The notes: generated by a model not told the origin, from the letters alone. Positions 8,306 to 17,582 are shown, counted from the first letter of the stretch. The stretch is 34,620 bases of DNA from Clostridiales bacterium (GCA_004556545.1 SFGO01000019.1:1-34620), one strand, 5' to 3'. Numbers and translations are program-made.

Positions 8306-10426
8306 ATGAATGCTTTTGATGAGAAGCTGCTGGAACACTTTCCCGGCAAGGTCGTCAGGAAGGATTTGACAGCATTGATGAAAAAGGGCGCAAACGTTCC
8401 TACTTATGTACTTGAGTACCTGCTGGGCATGTATTGCGCGACTGACGATGAGGAAGCCGTCGAGGCCGGACTTCAGAAGATTCGGCGTATCCTGAGCGAA
8501 AACTATGTCCGCCCGGATCAGAGCGAATATGTCAAGTCCAAGATCAAGGAAAATGGACAGCATACGATTATTGACAAGATCACGGTCGTTTTTGATGAAC
8601 GGGAGGATAAGTATGTTGCCCGCTTTACCAACCTGAGGCTGGATCCCTTTGAAGTGCCCTCTGATCTGGTAGTGCACAACGAAAAACTGCTGGTTGGCGG
8701 TATCTGGTGCATCGTCAGGATTGAGTATGTGGGCCTCAATACGGATGATGAGGGTCAAGAAGACTTTGAAGAGGACATTTTCGGCAACCAGAAGCGCAAA
8801 AAGAAGAGCCGGAAAAAGAGATCCAGGTATGATTCCCCGTTTGTCATTTCTTCCCTCAAACCGATTCAGATGCCCAATCTGGACATGGACGAGATCAGGG
8901 AAGCGCGCGCTTTCTTTACCCGCGATGAGTGGATGGATCTTCTGCTCCGTTCTGCCGGTTATGAACCGAATGAACTGTCTCAGAAGGAGAAGTTTCATTA
9001 TCTGCTTCGCTTTGTGCCGTTCACTCAAAAAAACTATAATCTGGTGGAATTAGGCCCCCGCGGAACGGGCAAATCGCATGTGTACAGCGAACTGTCCCCA
9101 TACTCCATCCTGATGAGCAGCGGTACCACGACGGTCTCTAACATGTTCTACAATATGTCCACCCACCGCATTGGCCTCGTAGGAATGTGGGACTGCATTG
9201 CTTTTGACGAGGTGGCGGGCATCACGCAGGCCTCCGGGGATATGGTTCAGATTATGAAGAATTATATGGCCAACGGCAGTTTCGCCAGAGGCGCTGACTC
9301 CATCAGCTCCGATGCTTCCATCGCCTTTGAAGGCAATACGTTCCGCAGCGTCGCTGATATGATGCGCACCACCAATCTGTTTGAGCCGTTCCCGGAGGCG
9401 TTCAATAATGACTCTGCTTTCTTTGACAGAATCCATGCCTACCTGCCTGGATGGGAGACTCCCAAGCTGCGCTCCGCTTTGTTTACTACGGGATATGGCT
9501 TGATTTCGGATTGCTTTTCTGAATTCTGCCATGAGATGCGCAAATATGACTTTACCAATTCATTCAGTCCCTATTTTACCCTGAACAAGTGCTTTAATAC
9601 CCGTGATACGATTGCAGTCGGCAGAACCTTCTCCGGGCTGGCAAAGCTCATTCATCCGGATGAACGCATGACCAAAGAGGAAGTTCGGGAGATTCTGGAA
9701 TACGCCATTGAATGCAGGCGGCGTGTAAAAGAGCAGCTCCGCAAAATGACGCCCGGCGAATTCAGCGATGTTGATCTGGGCTATATTGAGGATGAAACCG
9801 GCGAAGAGATCATCGTGGAACTGCCGGAGGTCTCTGGCGGAACGCTGATCCGTCAGAATTTTGAAAAGCCCGGCTATGTGTACGGCGTCGGCCGGTCTGT
9901 GACGAATGTCCTCGGTATCTATCGGCTGGAAAACAAGCTTGTTTCCGGTACAGGCACGTTCAGCTTCCGGAACGTGGAAGGCCTTGCGCACGCGCCCAAG
10001 AGTGTGCGCGACAGCATTACTGCCGCTTTCAACTACTTTGGAGAGAACGCCCGAAGGATCAGTGAAAACTCCTACGAGGAATTCGACTACAGCCTGTACT
10101 TTAATGATCTTCAGAATCGCAGCGTCAGCGACGAAATCTCTGTTGCTGAGGTTGTCGGCCTGTTCTCCGGCCTTGCCAATCGTCCGGTGACGCCCGCTCT
10201 GGTCATCTGCGGCCGGGTGGTCATGTCCGGCAGCATGATGCCCATTACAACGGAACTAGACGAAATCTTTGTTACGGCAGCGAATGCCGGTGCAAAGAAA
10301 ATCATGCTGCCCGCCGAGAGCAAGGAAAAATATGAGCTGCTGAAAGCAGACCTCAAGGAAGAGATAGAAGTGATCTTCTATGCATCGCCGCTTGATGCAG
10401 CAAAGAAAGCGCTGGGAGTTGATTGA
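8306..10426 (+). CDS. brxL: BrxL-type Lon-related AAA+ protein
   Basis: A 706-residue protein matching the BREX-associated BrxL family along its length: an N-terminal domain opening FDEKLLEHFPGKVVRKDL, an AAA+ module with Walker A GPRGTGKS (250-257) and Walker B CIAFDE (297-302), and a C-terminal Lon-protease-like domain. In the latter, Ser612 (within DEISVAEV) lies at the place of the Lon catalytic Ser, but the expected catalytic Lys position, judged by counting back from the conserved AG-IMLP strand, is Asp652. Proteolysis is therefore doubtful. BrxL proteins are established components of BREX phage-defence systems and can act as DNA-binding AAA+ rings. Neither PglX nor PglZ is encoded nearby. 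The ATG at 8306 has a GAGAAGGAGA ribosome binding site and follows the preceding stop by 25 bp; an earlier in-frame start at 8189 would overlap the upstream gene heavily. Confidence 0.85.
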   Translation: MNAFDEKLLEHFPGKVVRKDLTALMKKGANVPTYVLEYLLGMYCATDDEEAVEAGLQKIRRILSENYVRPDQSEYVKSKIKENGQHTIIDKITVVFDEREDKYVARFTNLRLDPFEVPSDLVVHNEKLLVGGIWCIVRIEYVGLNTDDEGQEDFEEDIFGNQKRKKKSRKKRSRYDSPFVISSLKPIQMPNLDMDEIREARAFFTRDEWMDLLLRSAGYEPNELSQKEKFHYLLRFVPFTQKNYNLVELGPRGTGKSHVYSELSPYSILMSSGTTTVSNMFYNMSTHRIGLVGMWDCIAFDEVAGITQASGDMVQIMKNYMANGSFARGADSISSDASIAFEGNTFRSVADMMRTTNLFEPFPEAFNNDSAFFDRIHAYLPGWETPKLRSALFTTGYGLISDCFSEFCHEMRKYDFTNSFSPYFTLNKCFNTRDTIAVGRTFSGLAKLIHPDERMTKEEVREILEYAIECRRRVKEQLRKMTPGEFSDVDLGYIEDETGEEIIVELPEVSGGTLIRQNFEKPGYVYGVGRSVTNVLGIYRLENKLVSGTGTFSFRNVEGLAHAPKSVRDSITAAFNYFGENARRISENSYEEFDYSLYFNDLQNRSVSDEISVAEVVGLFSGLANRPVTPALVICGRVVMSGSMMPITTELDEIFVTAANAGAKKIMLPAESKEKYELLKADLKEEIEVIFYASPLDAAKKALGVD

Positions 10427-10427
10427 G

Positions 10428-13169
10428 ATGGCAGAGTTCAAATGCATTAGCTGCGGCGCGGTACAGGAAAGCGAAGAAAGCTGCATCTGCCCTGTTTGCG
10501 GGTATAAGATGCTTGAAATGCCATATGACAAAGAGGAGGCATTAAAGCGGGAGATCCGTGATTTTATCGAAAAACTGCGTTTGACGGAAGCAAACGGAGA
10601 CTTCTTCGAGTTCTTCCGGGAAGCTTCATCGGACAAAACCGGTGATGACGGCAAGAAAAAAGTTAAAATCATCCGGAAATCACAGGACGATAAGCGTTTC
10701 CCTGACTATCGCAAGATTCAGGAGTATGTATGCGCTGCAACCAAAACAGAAATGTTCTGCGAACGGCTGGATAAGTCTATTGAGGAGATTCGCAAGCATA
10801 TTTATACCGCATACTCCCAACAATATCAGGCGTCCTTTGAAAACATGAAAGACACCATCGATGAACGGGATGAGGTTCTGAAGAAGGCGCTGGCTGCCGT
10901 TGGGGTGAAGGCGGACTTTCCGGAAGCGCAATTACCAAAGTTTACGCTTGTTTATACGGAGACTCCGGATCAATCCCTTCTGCCTTTGGCGGACGAAATT
11001 CTCAATGCGCTGCTTGAGCTGTCCCGTAAAATGCTGAAATTCATCAAGCAGAACAACATCTACGGGACTGCCTATCGGGAAAGGCCGAAGAGAACCTATC
11101 AGCCTGCGGAGGATGCCGATTATCGAAAAGATCTGGATAGATGCAGGGGACGGCTTGAAAAAACGTTCGCCAAAAAATACGTGGTCGATCTGCTCTCCGA
11201 TGGCTCTGACGAATTGCTCGATATGCTCCAGACAATGTGGTATGTCGTCGAAGTGATGATGGCTGCGCCGATTCTCGTCAAGAAGAGCGTTTATACCTTT
11301 GAAGACGGCGTTACGGCCAACGATGACACGTTTGAAGAAATGATTCTTGAAAAGCTGTCCGTAAGGTATGCGGACATTGATGCGTCGATTTTGGCCCCTG
11401 ATTTCCTTTCCGGCAAAACAGAGAAAGAGCTGTTTGAGCTATACGATAAGATGATCGGGCTGGATTCCTTCGGCTTGATGGGAATCAATCAGCAGAACCT
11501 GCTGAAAATCGGCGAGAGCGAGAAGAAGCTCAATGAACTGATCGGCCTCAGCGGAATCAAAGAAAGCATAAAGAAGATCAAAGCATATGCGCTGATGAAC
11601 AAGGATAGCGAGACTTTGAACATCCACATGTGCTTTCTGGGAAATCCCGGCTGCGGCAAAACGGAAGTCGCTCGTTCTATTTCTGGGATTCTTTATGAAA
11701 ACAAAATTCTCCCGACCAGGAAGGTCATTGAAGTGGATCGCAGCGGCCTTGTGAGCGAATACTTTGGCGCCACTGCAAAGAAGACCAGCGCTGTTATCGA
11801 CAGCGCAATGGGAGGCGTGCTGTTTATCGATGAGGCGTATGCGCTGGGCAATAACGCCGATGGCGGCGGCATTACCGATTACGGGAGAGAAGCGATTGAT
11901 ACGCTCGTGAAAGCCATGGAAGATTACCGGGGGAAATTCTGCGTCATCTTTGCCGGTTATCGGAACGAGATGCAGAAGATGCTCTCTGTCAATCCCGGTC
12001 TAAAATCCAGAATCCAGTTTATCCTTGATTTCCCCAACTATGCGCGCGAAGAGCTGAAGGAAATTGCCTTGCTGATGCTCAGAAAGCGCAAGTACACCAT
12101 TGGCGAAGCGGCCCTGAGCAGGCTTCTCGATATTACGGACGTCAGGAGAAAAGACCCGAATTTCGCCAACGCCAGAGAAATACGGAACATTCTGGAGCAG
12201 GTGATCATGTGTCAGAATCTGCGCTGCGTCGGCACTGATGATACAGAAATCGGCATGGCCGACGTCAACAAGTATATCCGGGACGCCAAGATTCCTCTTC
12301 CCACCGCCTCCACGGGAGCAGCCAAAAAGATTCTGACCGGTGAAGAAGAGCTGGAACGGCTAATCGGTCTGAGCGGCGTTAAACGCATGGTCAAAAAAAT
12401 CAAGGCATATGCAAAACGCAATCAGGGCATGGAGGATTTCAATCTGCACATGTGCTTCTACGGAAATCCCGGAACGGGCAAGACGGAAGTTGCGCGGATT
12501 CTTTCTCGGATTCTCTATGATGCAGGCGTATTGGACGAGGCGAAGCTGGTCGAGACAGACGCGCACGGCCTGATCGGCAAATATGTCGGTGAAACGGCAC
12601 CGAAAACACTGGCCAAGATTGAGGAGGCTATGGGCGGCGTACTGTTCATTGATGAAGCCTATTCCCTGACAGGCGGAACGGCGGTCAATGGAGGCGCTGC
12701 CAGCTATGGCGAGGAAGCCATCGCAGTGCTGCTGAAGGAAATGGAAGACCGCAGAGGCCGGTTCTGCACAATACTGGCCGGGTACAGGGATGAAATGGTT
12801 CAAATGCTCGGCACCAATCCCGGCCTTGAATCCAGAATTCAGTTCACACTGGAATTCCCGGATTATACAAGAGAGGAACTGGGCCTCATTGCGCAATCTT
12901 TTCTGGAAAAGAAAAGCTACTCCATAGATGATGCGGCGCTGAACCGCTTGCTGGACGTCATGGACTACTTCCGCAGCAGACCGAATTTCGCAAATGCGAG
13001 AACTGTACGGAATGTCCTGGATCAGGTCATCATGAACCAGAATCTTCGCACGGAAGACGAGAACGGCAACAGCGTGATTATCGTGGAGGATGTGGAAGAC
13101 TACCTCACGGATGAAGGAATCGATCTCAGCAAGCCGGCAGCCGGTATGAAGAAGATCGGGTTCCAGTAA
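10428..13169 (+). CDS. Zinc-ribbon protein with two CbxX/SpoVK-type AAA+ modules
   Basis: A 913-residue protein. An N-terminal zinc ribbon uses Cys6, Cys9 and CPVCG (21-25). A helical region of about 350 residues follows, then two AAA+ ATPase domains of the CbxX/CfqX (SpoVK) type: Walker A GNPGCGKT (405-412) with Walker B VLFIDE (464-469), and Walker A GNPGTGKT (679-686) with Walker B VLFIDE (738-743). Both domains keep the NPGLxSRIQF arginine-bearing segment, so both look able to hydrolyse ATP. Relatives remodel or activate protein partners, which suggests a chaperone or activator role for the operon's other products (inference). The ATG lies one base after the brxL stop, with GGGAG nine bases upstream, implying translational coupling. 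Confidence 0.8.
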   Translation: MAEFKCISCGAVQESEESCICPVCGYKMLEMPYDKEEALKREIRDFIEKLRLTEANGDFFEFFREASSDKTGDDGKKKVKIIRKSQDDKRFPDYRKIQEYVCAATKTEMFCERLDKSIEEIRKHIYTAYSQQYQASFENMKDTIDERDEVLKKALAAVGVKADFPEAQLPKFTLVYTETPDQSLLPLADEILNALLELSRKMLKFIKQNNIYGTAYRERPKRTYQPAEDADYRKDLDRCRGRLEKTFAKKYVVDLLSDGSDELLDMLQTMWYVVEVMMAAPILVKKSVYTFEDGVTANDDTFEEMILEKLSVRYADIDASILAPDFLSGKTEKELFELYDKMIGLDSFGLMGINQQNLLKIGESEKKLNELIGLSGIKESIKKIKAYALMNKDSETLNIHMCFLGNPGCGKTEVARSISGILYENKILPTRKVIEVDRSGLVSEYFGATAKKTSAVIDSAMGGVLFIDEAYALGNNADGGGITDYGREAIDTLVKAMEDYRGKFCVIFAGYRNEMQKMLSVNPGLKSRIQFILDFPNYAREELKEIALLMLRKRKYTIGEAALSRLLDITDVRRKDPNFANAREIRNILEQVIMCQNLRCVGTDDTEIGMADVNKYIRDAKIPLPTASTGAAKKILTGEEELERLIGLSGVKRMVKKIKAYAKRNQGMEDFNLHMCFYGNPGTGKTEVARILSRILYDAGVLDEAKLVETDAHGLIGKYVGETAPKTLAKIEEAMGGVLFIDEAYSLTGGTAVNGGAASYGEEAIAVLLKEMEDRRGRFCTILAGYRDEMVQMLGTNPGLESRIQFTLEFPDYTREELGLIAQSFLEKKSYSIDDAALNRLLDVMDYFRSRPNFANARTVRNVLDQVIMNQNLRTEDENGNSVIIVEDVEDYLTDEGIDLSKPAAGMKKIGFQ

Positions 13170-13208
13170 GAAACGGGCAGAGCAAGCAGGAGGCATATGG
13201 ATAGAGAG

Positions 13209-13233
13209 ATAGAGGGATATAATAGAGGGATAT
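13209..13233. repeat. Short purine-rich direct repeat
   Basis: Two copies of ATAGAGGGATAT (13209-13220 and 13222-13233) lie in a purine-rich, low-complexity stretch just after the four-gene operon. No coding sense is seen; the overlap of the copies happens to create TATAAT at 13218-13223. Confidence 0.5.
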
Positions 13234-13292
13234 AGAGGAAGGCGAGAATGAATCTGATGAAGAAAAACAGATAAATGGACGGCCGTCGTAAT

Positions 13293-13335
13293 GAAAAAAT
13301 GTTCCCCTGCATTCCTTTTGAATGCAGGGGAACAT
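13293..13335 (-). terminator. Intrinsic terminator for the AraC-type regulator
   Basis: A perfect 16-bp stem (13299-13314 with 13320-13335) with a 5-nt loop is followed on the minus strand by a run of T (plus-strand A-run at 13294-13299). It lies about 125 bp beyond the stop of the regulator gene. On the plus strand it lacks a T-tract but may still slow transcription leaving the ATPase operon. Confidence 0.8.
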
Positions 13336-13459
13336 TGCGTCAAAATTTACGTTTCACTCTGAACCCGCCCCTTCATCCGAAGGCCGGCGCTTTTCTTTTG
13401 CCCGGAAAGAAGACAGCCCCCTTCCGCAGAAAAAGCGCATTTGTCTGCCTAACGCAGCC

Positions 13460-15748
13460 TCAGTCCGGGTCATCCGGCTTTTCGCCCTCGGGGGGCTGGC
13501 GAAGCTCTGTGGGGGTTTTGTCATAGTGGCGCTTGAAGGCGCGGCGGAAGCTTCTGTCGTTGGAATAGCCTACCTGCAAGGCGATTTCGGCGATGGAAAG
13601 ATTGGTGCCGGTGAGCAGGGTCATGCTCTGCTCCAGACGGATTTTTTCCAGATAGGCGGCAAAGCTGAGCTGGGTTTCATTGCGCAGAAGCGCCTGCAGG
13701 GAGCGCTCGTGTATCCCGAAGACATCGGCGACAGAGGCCAGACAGAGGGTGGAGTCCATGTAATGCTGGCGAATGTATTCCAGAATTCGGCGCTGCTCGT
13801 TCAGGGTTTCGGTTTCCTGATCCTCCTGAATCTGCTTGGAAAGGGCCAGATAATAGCGCTTGAGATAAGTGAAAAACTCGTCCATGGGCAGGTCGTGCAG
13901 CGCGTAGCGGCAGGCATCGTCCAGACGGCCGGAATAGCCGCAGTTCAGCAGCGTATGCAGCATGTGGGCATATAAAAGCTGGGATTCAAACGTCAGCGTA
14001 TCCTGCTGGAGCTTCAGGTTTTTGTGCCGGATGACGTCCAGATAACGCAGAAGCCCGTCGTCGTCGCCCCGCTGAAGCATCTGCTGCAAAAGATGCTCGT
14101 CCTCGGACGTGTAATCGTAAATGAATCGCCGCCGCCCGTCGTGGCTGTCGTAAACCAGACTCCGCCCGCCTACGGCGCTGACCGCGATCATTTTATGGAC
14201 TTCCTTAAAGGAGTAGGAGATTCGGGAGATGCAGTCGCATTCGCTGCCCAAGTACATGACGGCGCTGCAGTCCATTTCTTTGGAAATCAGACTGCATACC
14301 TCCGCCAGCTTCGTTTTCAGAACCTCAAAGCGGTTTTCATCCTGCGAAAGCAGGGCCACAAAGAAAAACTGCTCGCTGGTGTTCATGTGCAGATATTGCA
14401 GCCGGTCGGCGACGCTCTGCTGGATCAGGCTGAGAATCTGGGCGTGCATCTCTTTGGTGACGGAAATGGGACTGGCGGTATCGTCGCTGGCATAAAGCAC
14501 CAGCGCCGCCGCCCGGTAATAGGGCGCGGACAGGCAAATGCCGTATTGGGCCAGCCGCGCTTTCAGCACTTCCGGATCCTGCCTTTTGGAAAAAATCACC
14601 TCGGATACGGCGGCGGTCTGCAGCTCCCGCTGGGATTCTTCCAGCAGGCTTTGGTAGTTTTTGGAGGTGTTAATCAGATTCACGGTGGCCTGACGGATGT
14701 AGCGGAAAGGATTCAGCGTTTGAATCGTCGTAATAGGCATAATGATTTCCATCGTGGCCTTCAGATGGGGCAGGCTGCACAGGAACACGATCGCAATCAT
14801 GAGCAGATTCAGCAGGAATAGGGGAATCTGGCTGGTGAGCATATGCAGGGAGGAACGCCACGCCGCGTTGCGGATGCAGCGGATGGGCGTGCCGGTGCAG
14901 ACCTTCAGCCCGTGCTTGGCGGTGGAGGCAACGCAGTAGACGTATTCCCGATCCGAATAGCCGGAAGAAAGCCCGGCGTTGCCGAAAATGGAGGTGATTT
15001 TTTCACGAAGCTCCGGGCTGAGCTCCGATTGAGAATAAAGCAGACGGCCCTCGCTGTCCAGAAGCACGACGAAGCTTTCCTCTATATAGGGCAAGGATTG
15101 AAACGCCAGGGTCAGGTGCTCTGAATCCAGCGGAAAGAAAATCCGCCCGGTGGAGCGGGTTCCGTAGCCGATGCTGCTGGAATAAAGAATGTTCTTCTGG
15201 CTTTCCTCCGGAACAAATAAGTACGATTCTTTGCTGGAAAGCAGCTGTTCCTTCCAGGAGGAGTAGTCGAAGCCGTACTGCCGGAAGGTATGCTGATAGA
15301 AGCTTTCCAGATGAAGATAGCCGGAGGATTGGCTGATGATGGTGTCGTTATTGCAGGAGTAGACGTAGGATTCGTTCAGGATTCGCGCCGTGTCGTAGAG
15401 GGAAGGATAAACCTGAATCAGCGCCTTCATGCGGAGAATCAGGGACGGCAAATCCTTCCGGGTGGCGTTAAAATAGTTTTCGAAGGCCTTTAATTGAAGC
15501 AGGGAGCCGGTGTATTCGTCCGCCGCCATCAGCGCCTGTTCCAGCGTGGAGGCGCTGGCGGTGGCGGCGCTGGATTGCAGCTCCATTTCATTCTGAAGGA
15601 TGGTGGTGAAATGAGTCTGAAAAGCGGCGAAAAAGACCATGAAGGGCTGGGCCACCAGCAAAATGCAGTATATGACGATCATATACCGCAGCGTCTTAAC
15701 GGAAAGCGTAATCGGGCGTAAGGTGGCACGGAAAGTCTTCATGTTCAT
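13460..15748 (-). CDS. AraC-family transcriptional regulator with extracytoplasmic sensor domain
   Basis: A 762-residue membrane-bound regulator of the kind found beside LplA-type sugar transporters. A first membrane segment (about 20-44) is followed by an outside domain of about 255 residues (Cache-like by position), a second segment (about 303-327), a cytoplasmic linker, and a C-terminal AraC/XylS DNA-binding domain (about 653-755) with two helix-turn-helix units; the second includes IAEIALQVGYSNDRSFRRAFKR. It is expected to sense a sugar ligand, perhaps via the binding protein, and control the divergent operon at 15941. The start chosen is the ATG of MNMKTF at 15748, next to an AGGAGGAG ribosome binding site; the second ATG at 15742 is equally well placed. 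Candidate target sites lie at 15814-15881. Confidence 0.85.
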   Translation of the reverse strand: MNMKTFRATLRPITLSVKTLRYMIVIYCILLVAQPFMVFFAAFQTHFTTILQNEMELQSSAATASASTLEQALMAADEYTGSLLQLKAFENYFNATRKDLPSLILRMKALIQVYPSLYDTARILNESYVYSCNNDTIISQSSGYLHLESFYQHTFRQYGFDYSSWKEQLLSSKESYLFVPEESQKNILYSSSIGYGTRSTGRIFFPLDSEHLTLAFQSLPYIEESFVVLLDSEGRLLYSQSELSPELREKITSIFGNAGLSSGYSDREYVYCVASTAKHGLKVCTGTPIRCIRNAAWRSSLHMLTSQIPLFLLNLLMIAIVFLCSLPHLKATMEIIMPITTIQTLNPFRYIRQATVNLINTSKNYQSLLEESQRELQTAAVSEVIFSKRQDPEVLKARLAQYGICLSAPYYRAAALVLYASDDTASPISVTKEMHAQILSLIQQSVADRLQYLHMNTSEQFFFVALLSQDENRFEVLKTKLAEVCSLISKEMDCSAVMYLGSECDCISRISYSFKEVHKMIAVSAVGGRSLVYDSHDGRRRFIYDYTSEDEHLLQQMLQRGDDDGLLRYLDVIRHKNLKLQQDTLTFESQLLYAHMLHTLLNCGYSGRLDDACRYALHDLPMDEFFTYLKRYYLALSKQIQEDQETETLNEQRRILEYIRQHYMDSTLCLASVADVFGIHERSLQALLRNETQLSFAAYLEKIRLEQSMTLLTGTNLSIAEIALQVGYSNDRSFRRAFKRHYDKTPTELRQPPEGEKPDDPD

Positions 15749-15813
15749 TTTCTCCTCCTCTTTCACCATTTTATCATAAACGGCCCAAAAACCGCGCTCT
15801 TTTTCAATTTGAG

Positions 15814-15881
15814 TGTACGTTTTTTGAAAATGTCCGTTCCAAAAAGGGAAATGTATGTACGGTATGGCTGAATTGTTCGTT
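15814..15881 (+). promoter_or_regulatory. Candidate AraC-regulator binding sites (two direct repeats)
   Basis: Two imperfect direct repeats in the divergent intergenic region share TGTACG and G-T-Y-C-G-T-T: TGTACG-N12-GTCCGTT at 15814-15838 and TGTACG-N13-GTTCGTT at 15856-15881. The left halves are exactly 42 bp apart, about four helical turns, so both would face the same side of DNA. The promoter-proximal copy ends at the -35 box of the sugar operon. This is the usual arrangement for an AraC-type activator, but binding is inferred. Confidence 0.5.
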
Positions 15882-15908
15882 GAAAAATACATGCGCTGCT
15901 GGTAGGCT
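15880..15908 (+). promoter_or_regulatory. Likely activator-dependent promoter of the sugar operon
   Basis: TTGAAA (15880-15885) and a weak -10, TAGGCT (15903-15908), are separated by 17 bp and lie 32 bp before the binding-protein ATG. The poor -10 and the overlap with the right-hand direct repeat are what is expected of a promoter needing the AraC-type activator. Confidence 0.4.
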
Positions 15909-15940
15909 CAAGCCAATCAAAACCAAAAGGAGGTTTTCCC

Positions 15941-17560
15941 ATGTTACGGAAAATCAGTGCTCTGCTTCTGTCCCTGGTAATCCTGCTGTGCGGCACCGCT
16001 TTGGCGGAAGTCACCCCCAACGGTGAATTCCCCGTGGTGGATACGCCCACGGAAATTACCATCTGGACGTCCATTCCCGGTACACAGACCGACTACACCA
16101 ACAACGCCACCACCAAGTATTATGAAGAAAAGACCGGCGTTCACGTGAACTGGATCGAAGTCGCGGACGCGGAAAAAGCCACGCTGTTCAACACCTCGCT
16201 GGCCAGCGCCAGCTACCCGGACTACTATATGACGGGCGTGAACAGCACGGATCTGATTTCCTATTATGAAGACGGCGTGATTATCCCCCTGAACGACCTG
16301 ATCGATCAGTACAGCGTATACCTCAAGCAGCTGTTGGACGAGAATCCTTCTGTCCGGGAAGCCATCACCGCTCCGGACGGCAATATCTACTCCTTCCCGA
16401 TGGTCAACTACATTCCTGCCGGAAACGTGAATGCCAAGATCTACGTTTATAAAGAGTGGCTGCAGAAGTACGCCGAGGATACAGGCAAGGCCAAGCCCAA
16501 TACGGCGGAAGGCCTGGAAGAAATGCTCCTCTACTTCCGGGATCATGATATGAACGGCAACGGCGATCCTTCCGACGAAATCGCGCTGACCGGTCATTAC
16601 CAGTATAACAACACCGGCATTCCCGTGTTCTACATGCTCAACGGCTTCTGCTACGTGCCCAACGATTACTTCTTTGTGGGCGATGACGGCCGGGTGTGCT
16701 CCAATGTGAAGACTGACGAATTCCGGGAGGGTCTCCGCTATGCCAACAAGCTCTTCAACGAGGGCCTGATCGATGAGGGCATCTTCGTCCAGAGCCTGAC
16801 GACCTTCCGCAGCCTGACCACCACCACCAAGGATAAGGTCACGGTTGCCGCCTGCGCCGCTCCCTATCCCTTCCGCGTGCTGACCATGCAGACCGGCGTG
16901 GACAACGCCGTGGAATGGAAGGACTACGAGGTGCTGGAGCCGATGCAGCGCGCCGACGGCACCACCGTTGTGGCTGGCATCTCTACGGTGTATGTGACCA
17001 CCTTCGGCATGATTACCACCGCCTGCAAAAACCCCGAGGTCGTTATGCGCTGGGTGGATTCCATTTACAGCCCGGAAATGCGCGAATATCTGATCTACGG
17101 CGGCGAGGAAGGCAAGGGCTGGGAATGGAAGGACGGCGTGAAGTCCATTGCCGGTGCGGATCGCGCGGTCGTCTCCCTGCTGGATGTGACGGAACGCAAC
17201 GCCATCTGGCTGCCCGACTGGGTCGGCAGCTGGGTCACGGAAGAAATGTACTGCAATAACGCGGCGGAAAGCGACAGCGCCGAAGCGCCTCTGCGCGTGG
17301 CGGACGGCAAGCTGTACGACAAGTACCTGAAGGAAACCGGCATTCCGCGGATCAACTGGTGCACCGATCAGGATACGACGGTGGAGTTCGGCGAACTCAA
17401 TACGCTCTTTGTGGACTACCTGAATACGGCGATCAGCGAATTCACCCTGGGCACCCGCGACATCAATGACGACAACGTATGGCAGGAATACCTGAATACG
17501 CTGGACGCCATGGGTTACGATCACTACTGCGACGTGGCCACCAGCTATTACTTCCAGTAA
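15941..17560 (+). CDS. Extracellular sugar-binding protein of an ABC transporter (LplA-like)
   Basis: A 539-residue binding protein of the LplA/YtcQ-like group, which delivers oligosaccharides to LplB/YtcP-type permeases. An N-terminal signal peptide with a hydrophobic core (residues about 5-18) ends ALA|E, a signal-peptidase-I type site. The Cys17 context (ILLC) is not a standard lipobox, so lipid anchoring is uncertain. The mature part begins with an ITIWTSIPG strand typical of family-1 solute-binding proteins. The ribosome binding site AAAGGAGG lies seven bases before the ATG. It is the first gene of the operon, and a hairpin after it probably sets its level above that of the permeases. 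Ligand is unknown; beta-mannosides are suggested by the downstream GH2 enzyme. Confidence 0.85.
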   Translation: MLRKISALLLSLVILLCGTALAEVTPNGEFPVVDTPTEITIWTSIPGTQTDYTNNATTKYYEEKTGVHVNWIEVADAEKATLFNTSLASASYPDYYMTGVNSTDLISYYEDGVIIPLNDLIDQYSVYLKQLLDENPSVREAITAPDGNIYSFPMVNYIPAGNVNAKIYVYKEWLQKYAEDTGKAKPNTAEGLEEMLLYFRDHDMNGNGDPSDEIALTGHYQYNNTGIPVFYMLNGFCYVPNDYFFVGDDGRVCSNVKTDEFREGLRYANKLFNEGLIDEGIFVQSLTTFRSLTTTTKDKVTVAACAAPYPFRVLTMQTGVDNAVEWKDYEVLEPMQRADGTTVVAGISTVYVTTFGMITTACKNPEVVMRWVDSIYSPEMREYLIYGGEEGKGWEWKDGVKSIAGADRAVVSLLDVTERNAIWLPDWVGSWVTEEMYCNNAAESDSAEAPLRVADGKLYDKYLKETGIPRINWCTDQDTTVEFGELNTLFVDYLNTAISEFTLGTRDINDDNVWQEYLNTLDAMGYDHYCDVATSYYFQ

Positions 17561-17582
17561 GCTTTCCCTGTAAACGCAAAAC

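Noticed and set aside
8306..10426. A complete BREX type 1 or type 4 system
   Set aside because: Only brxL is recognisable; no PglZ, PglX, BrxC or methyltransferase is encoded in the window.
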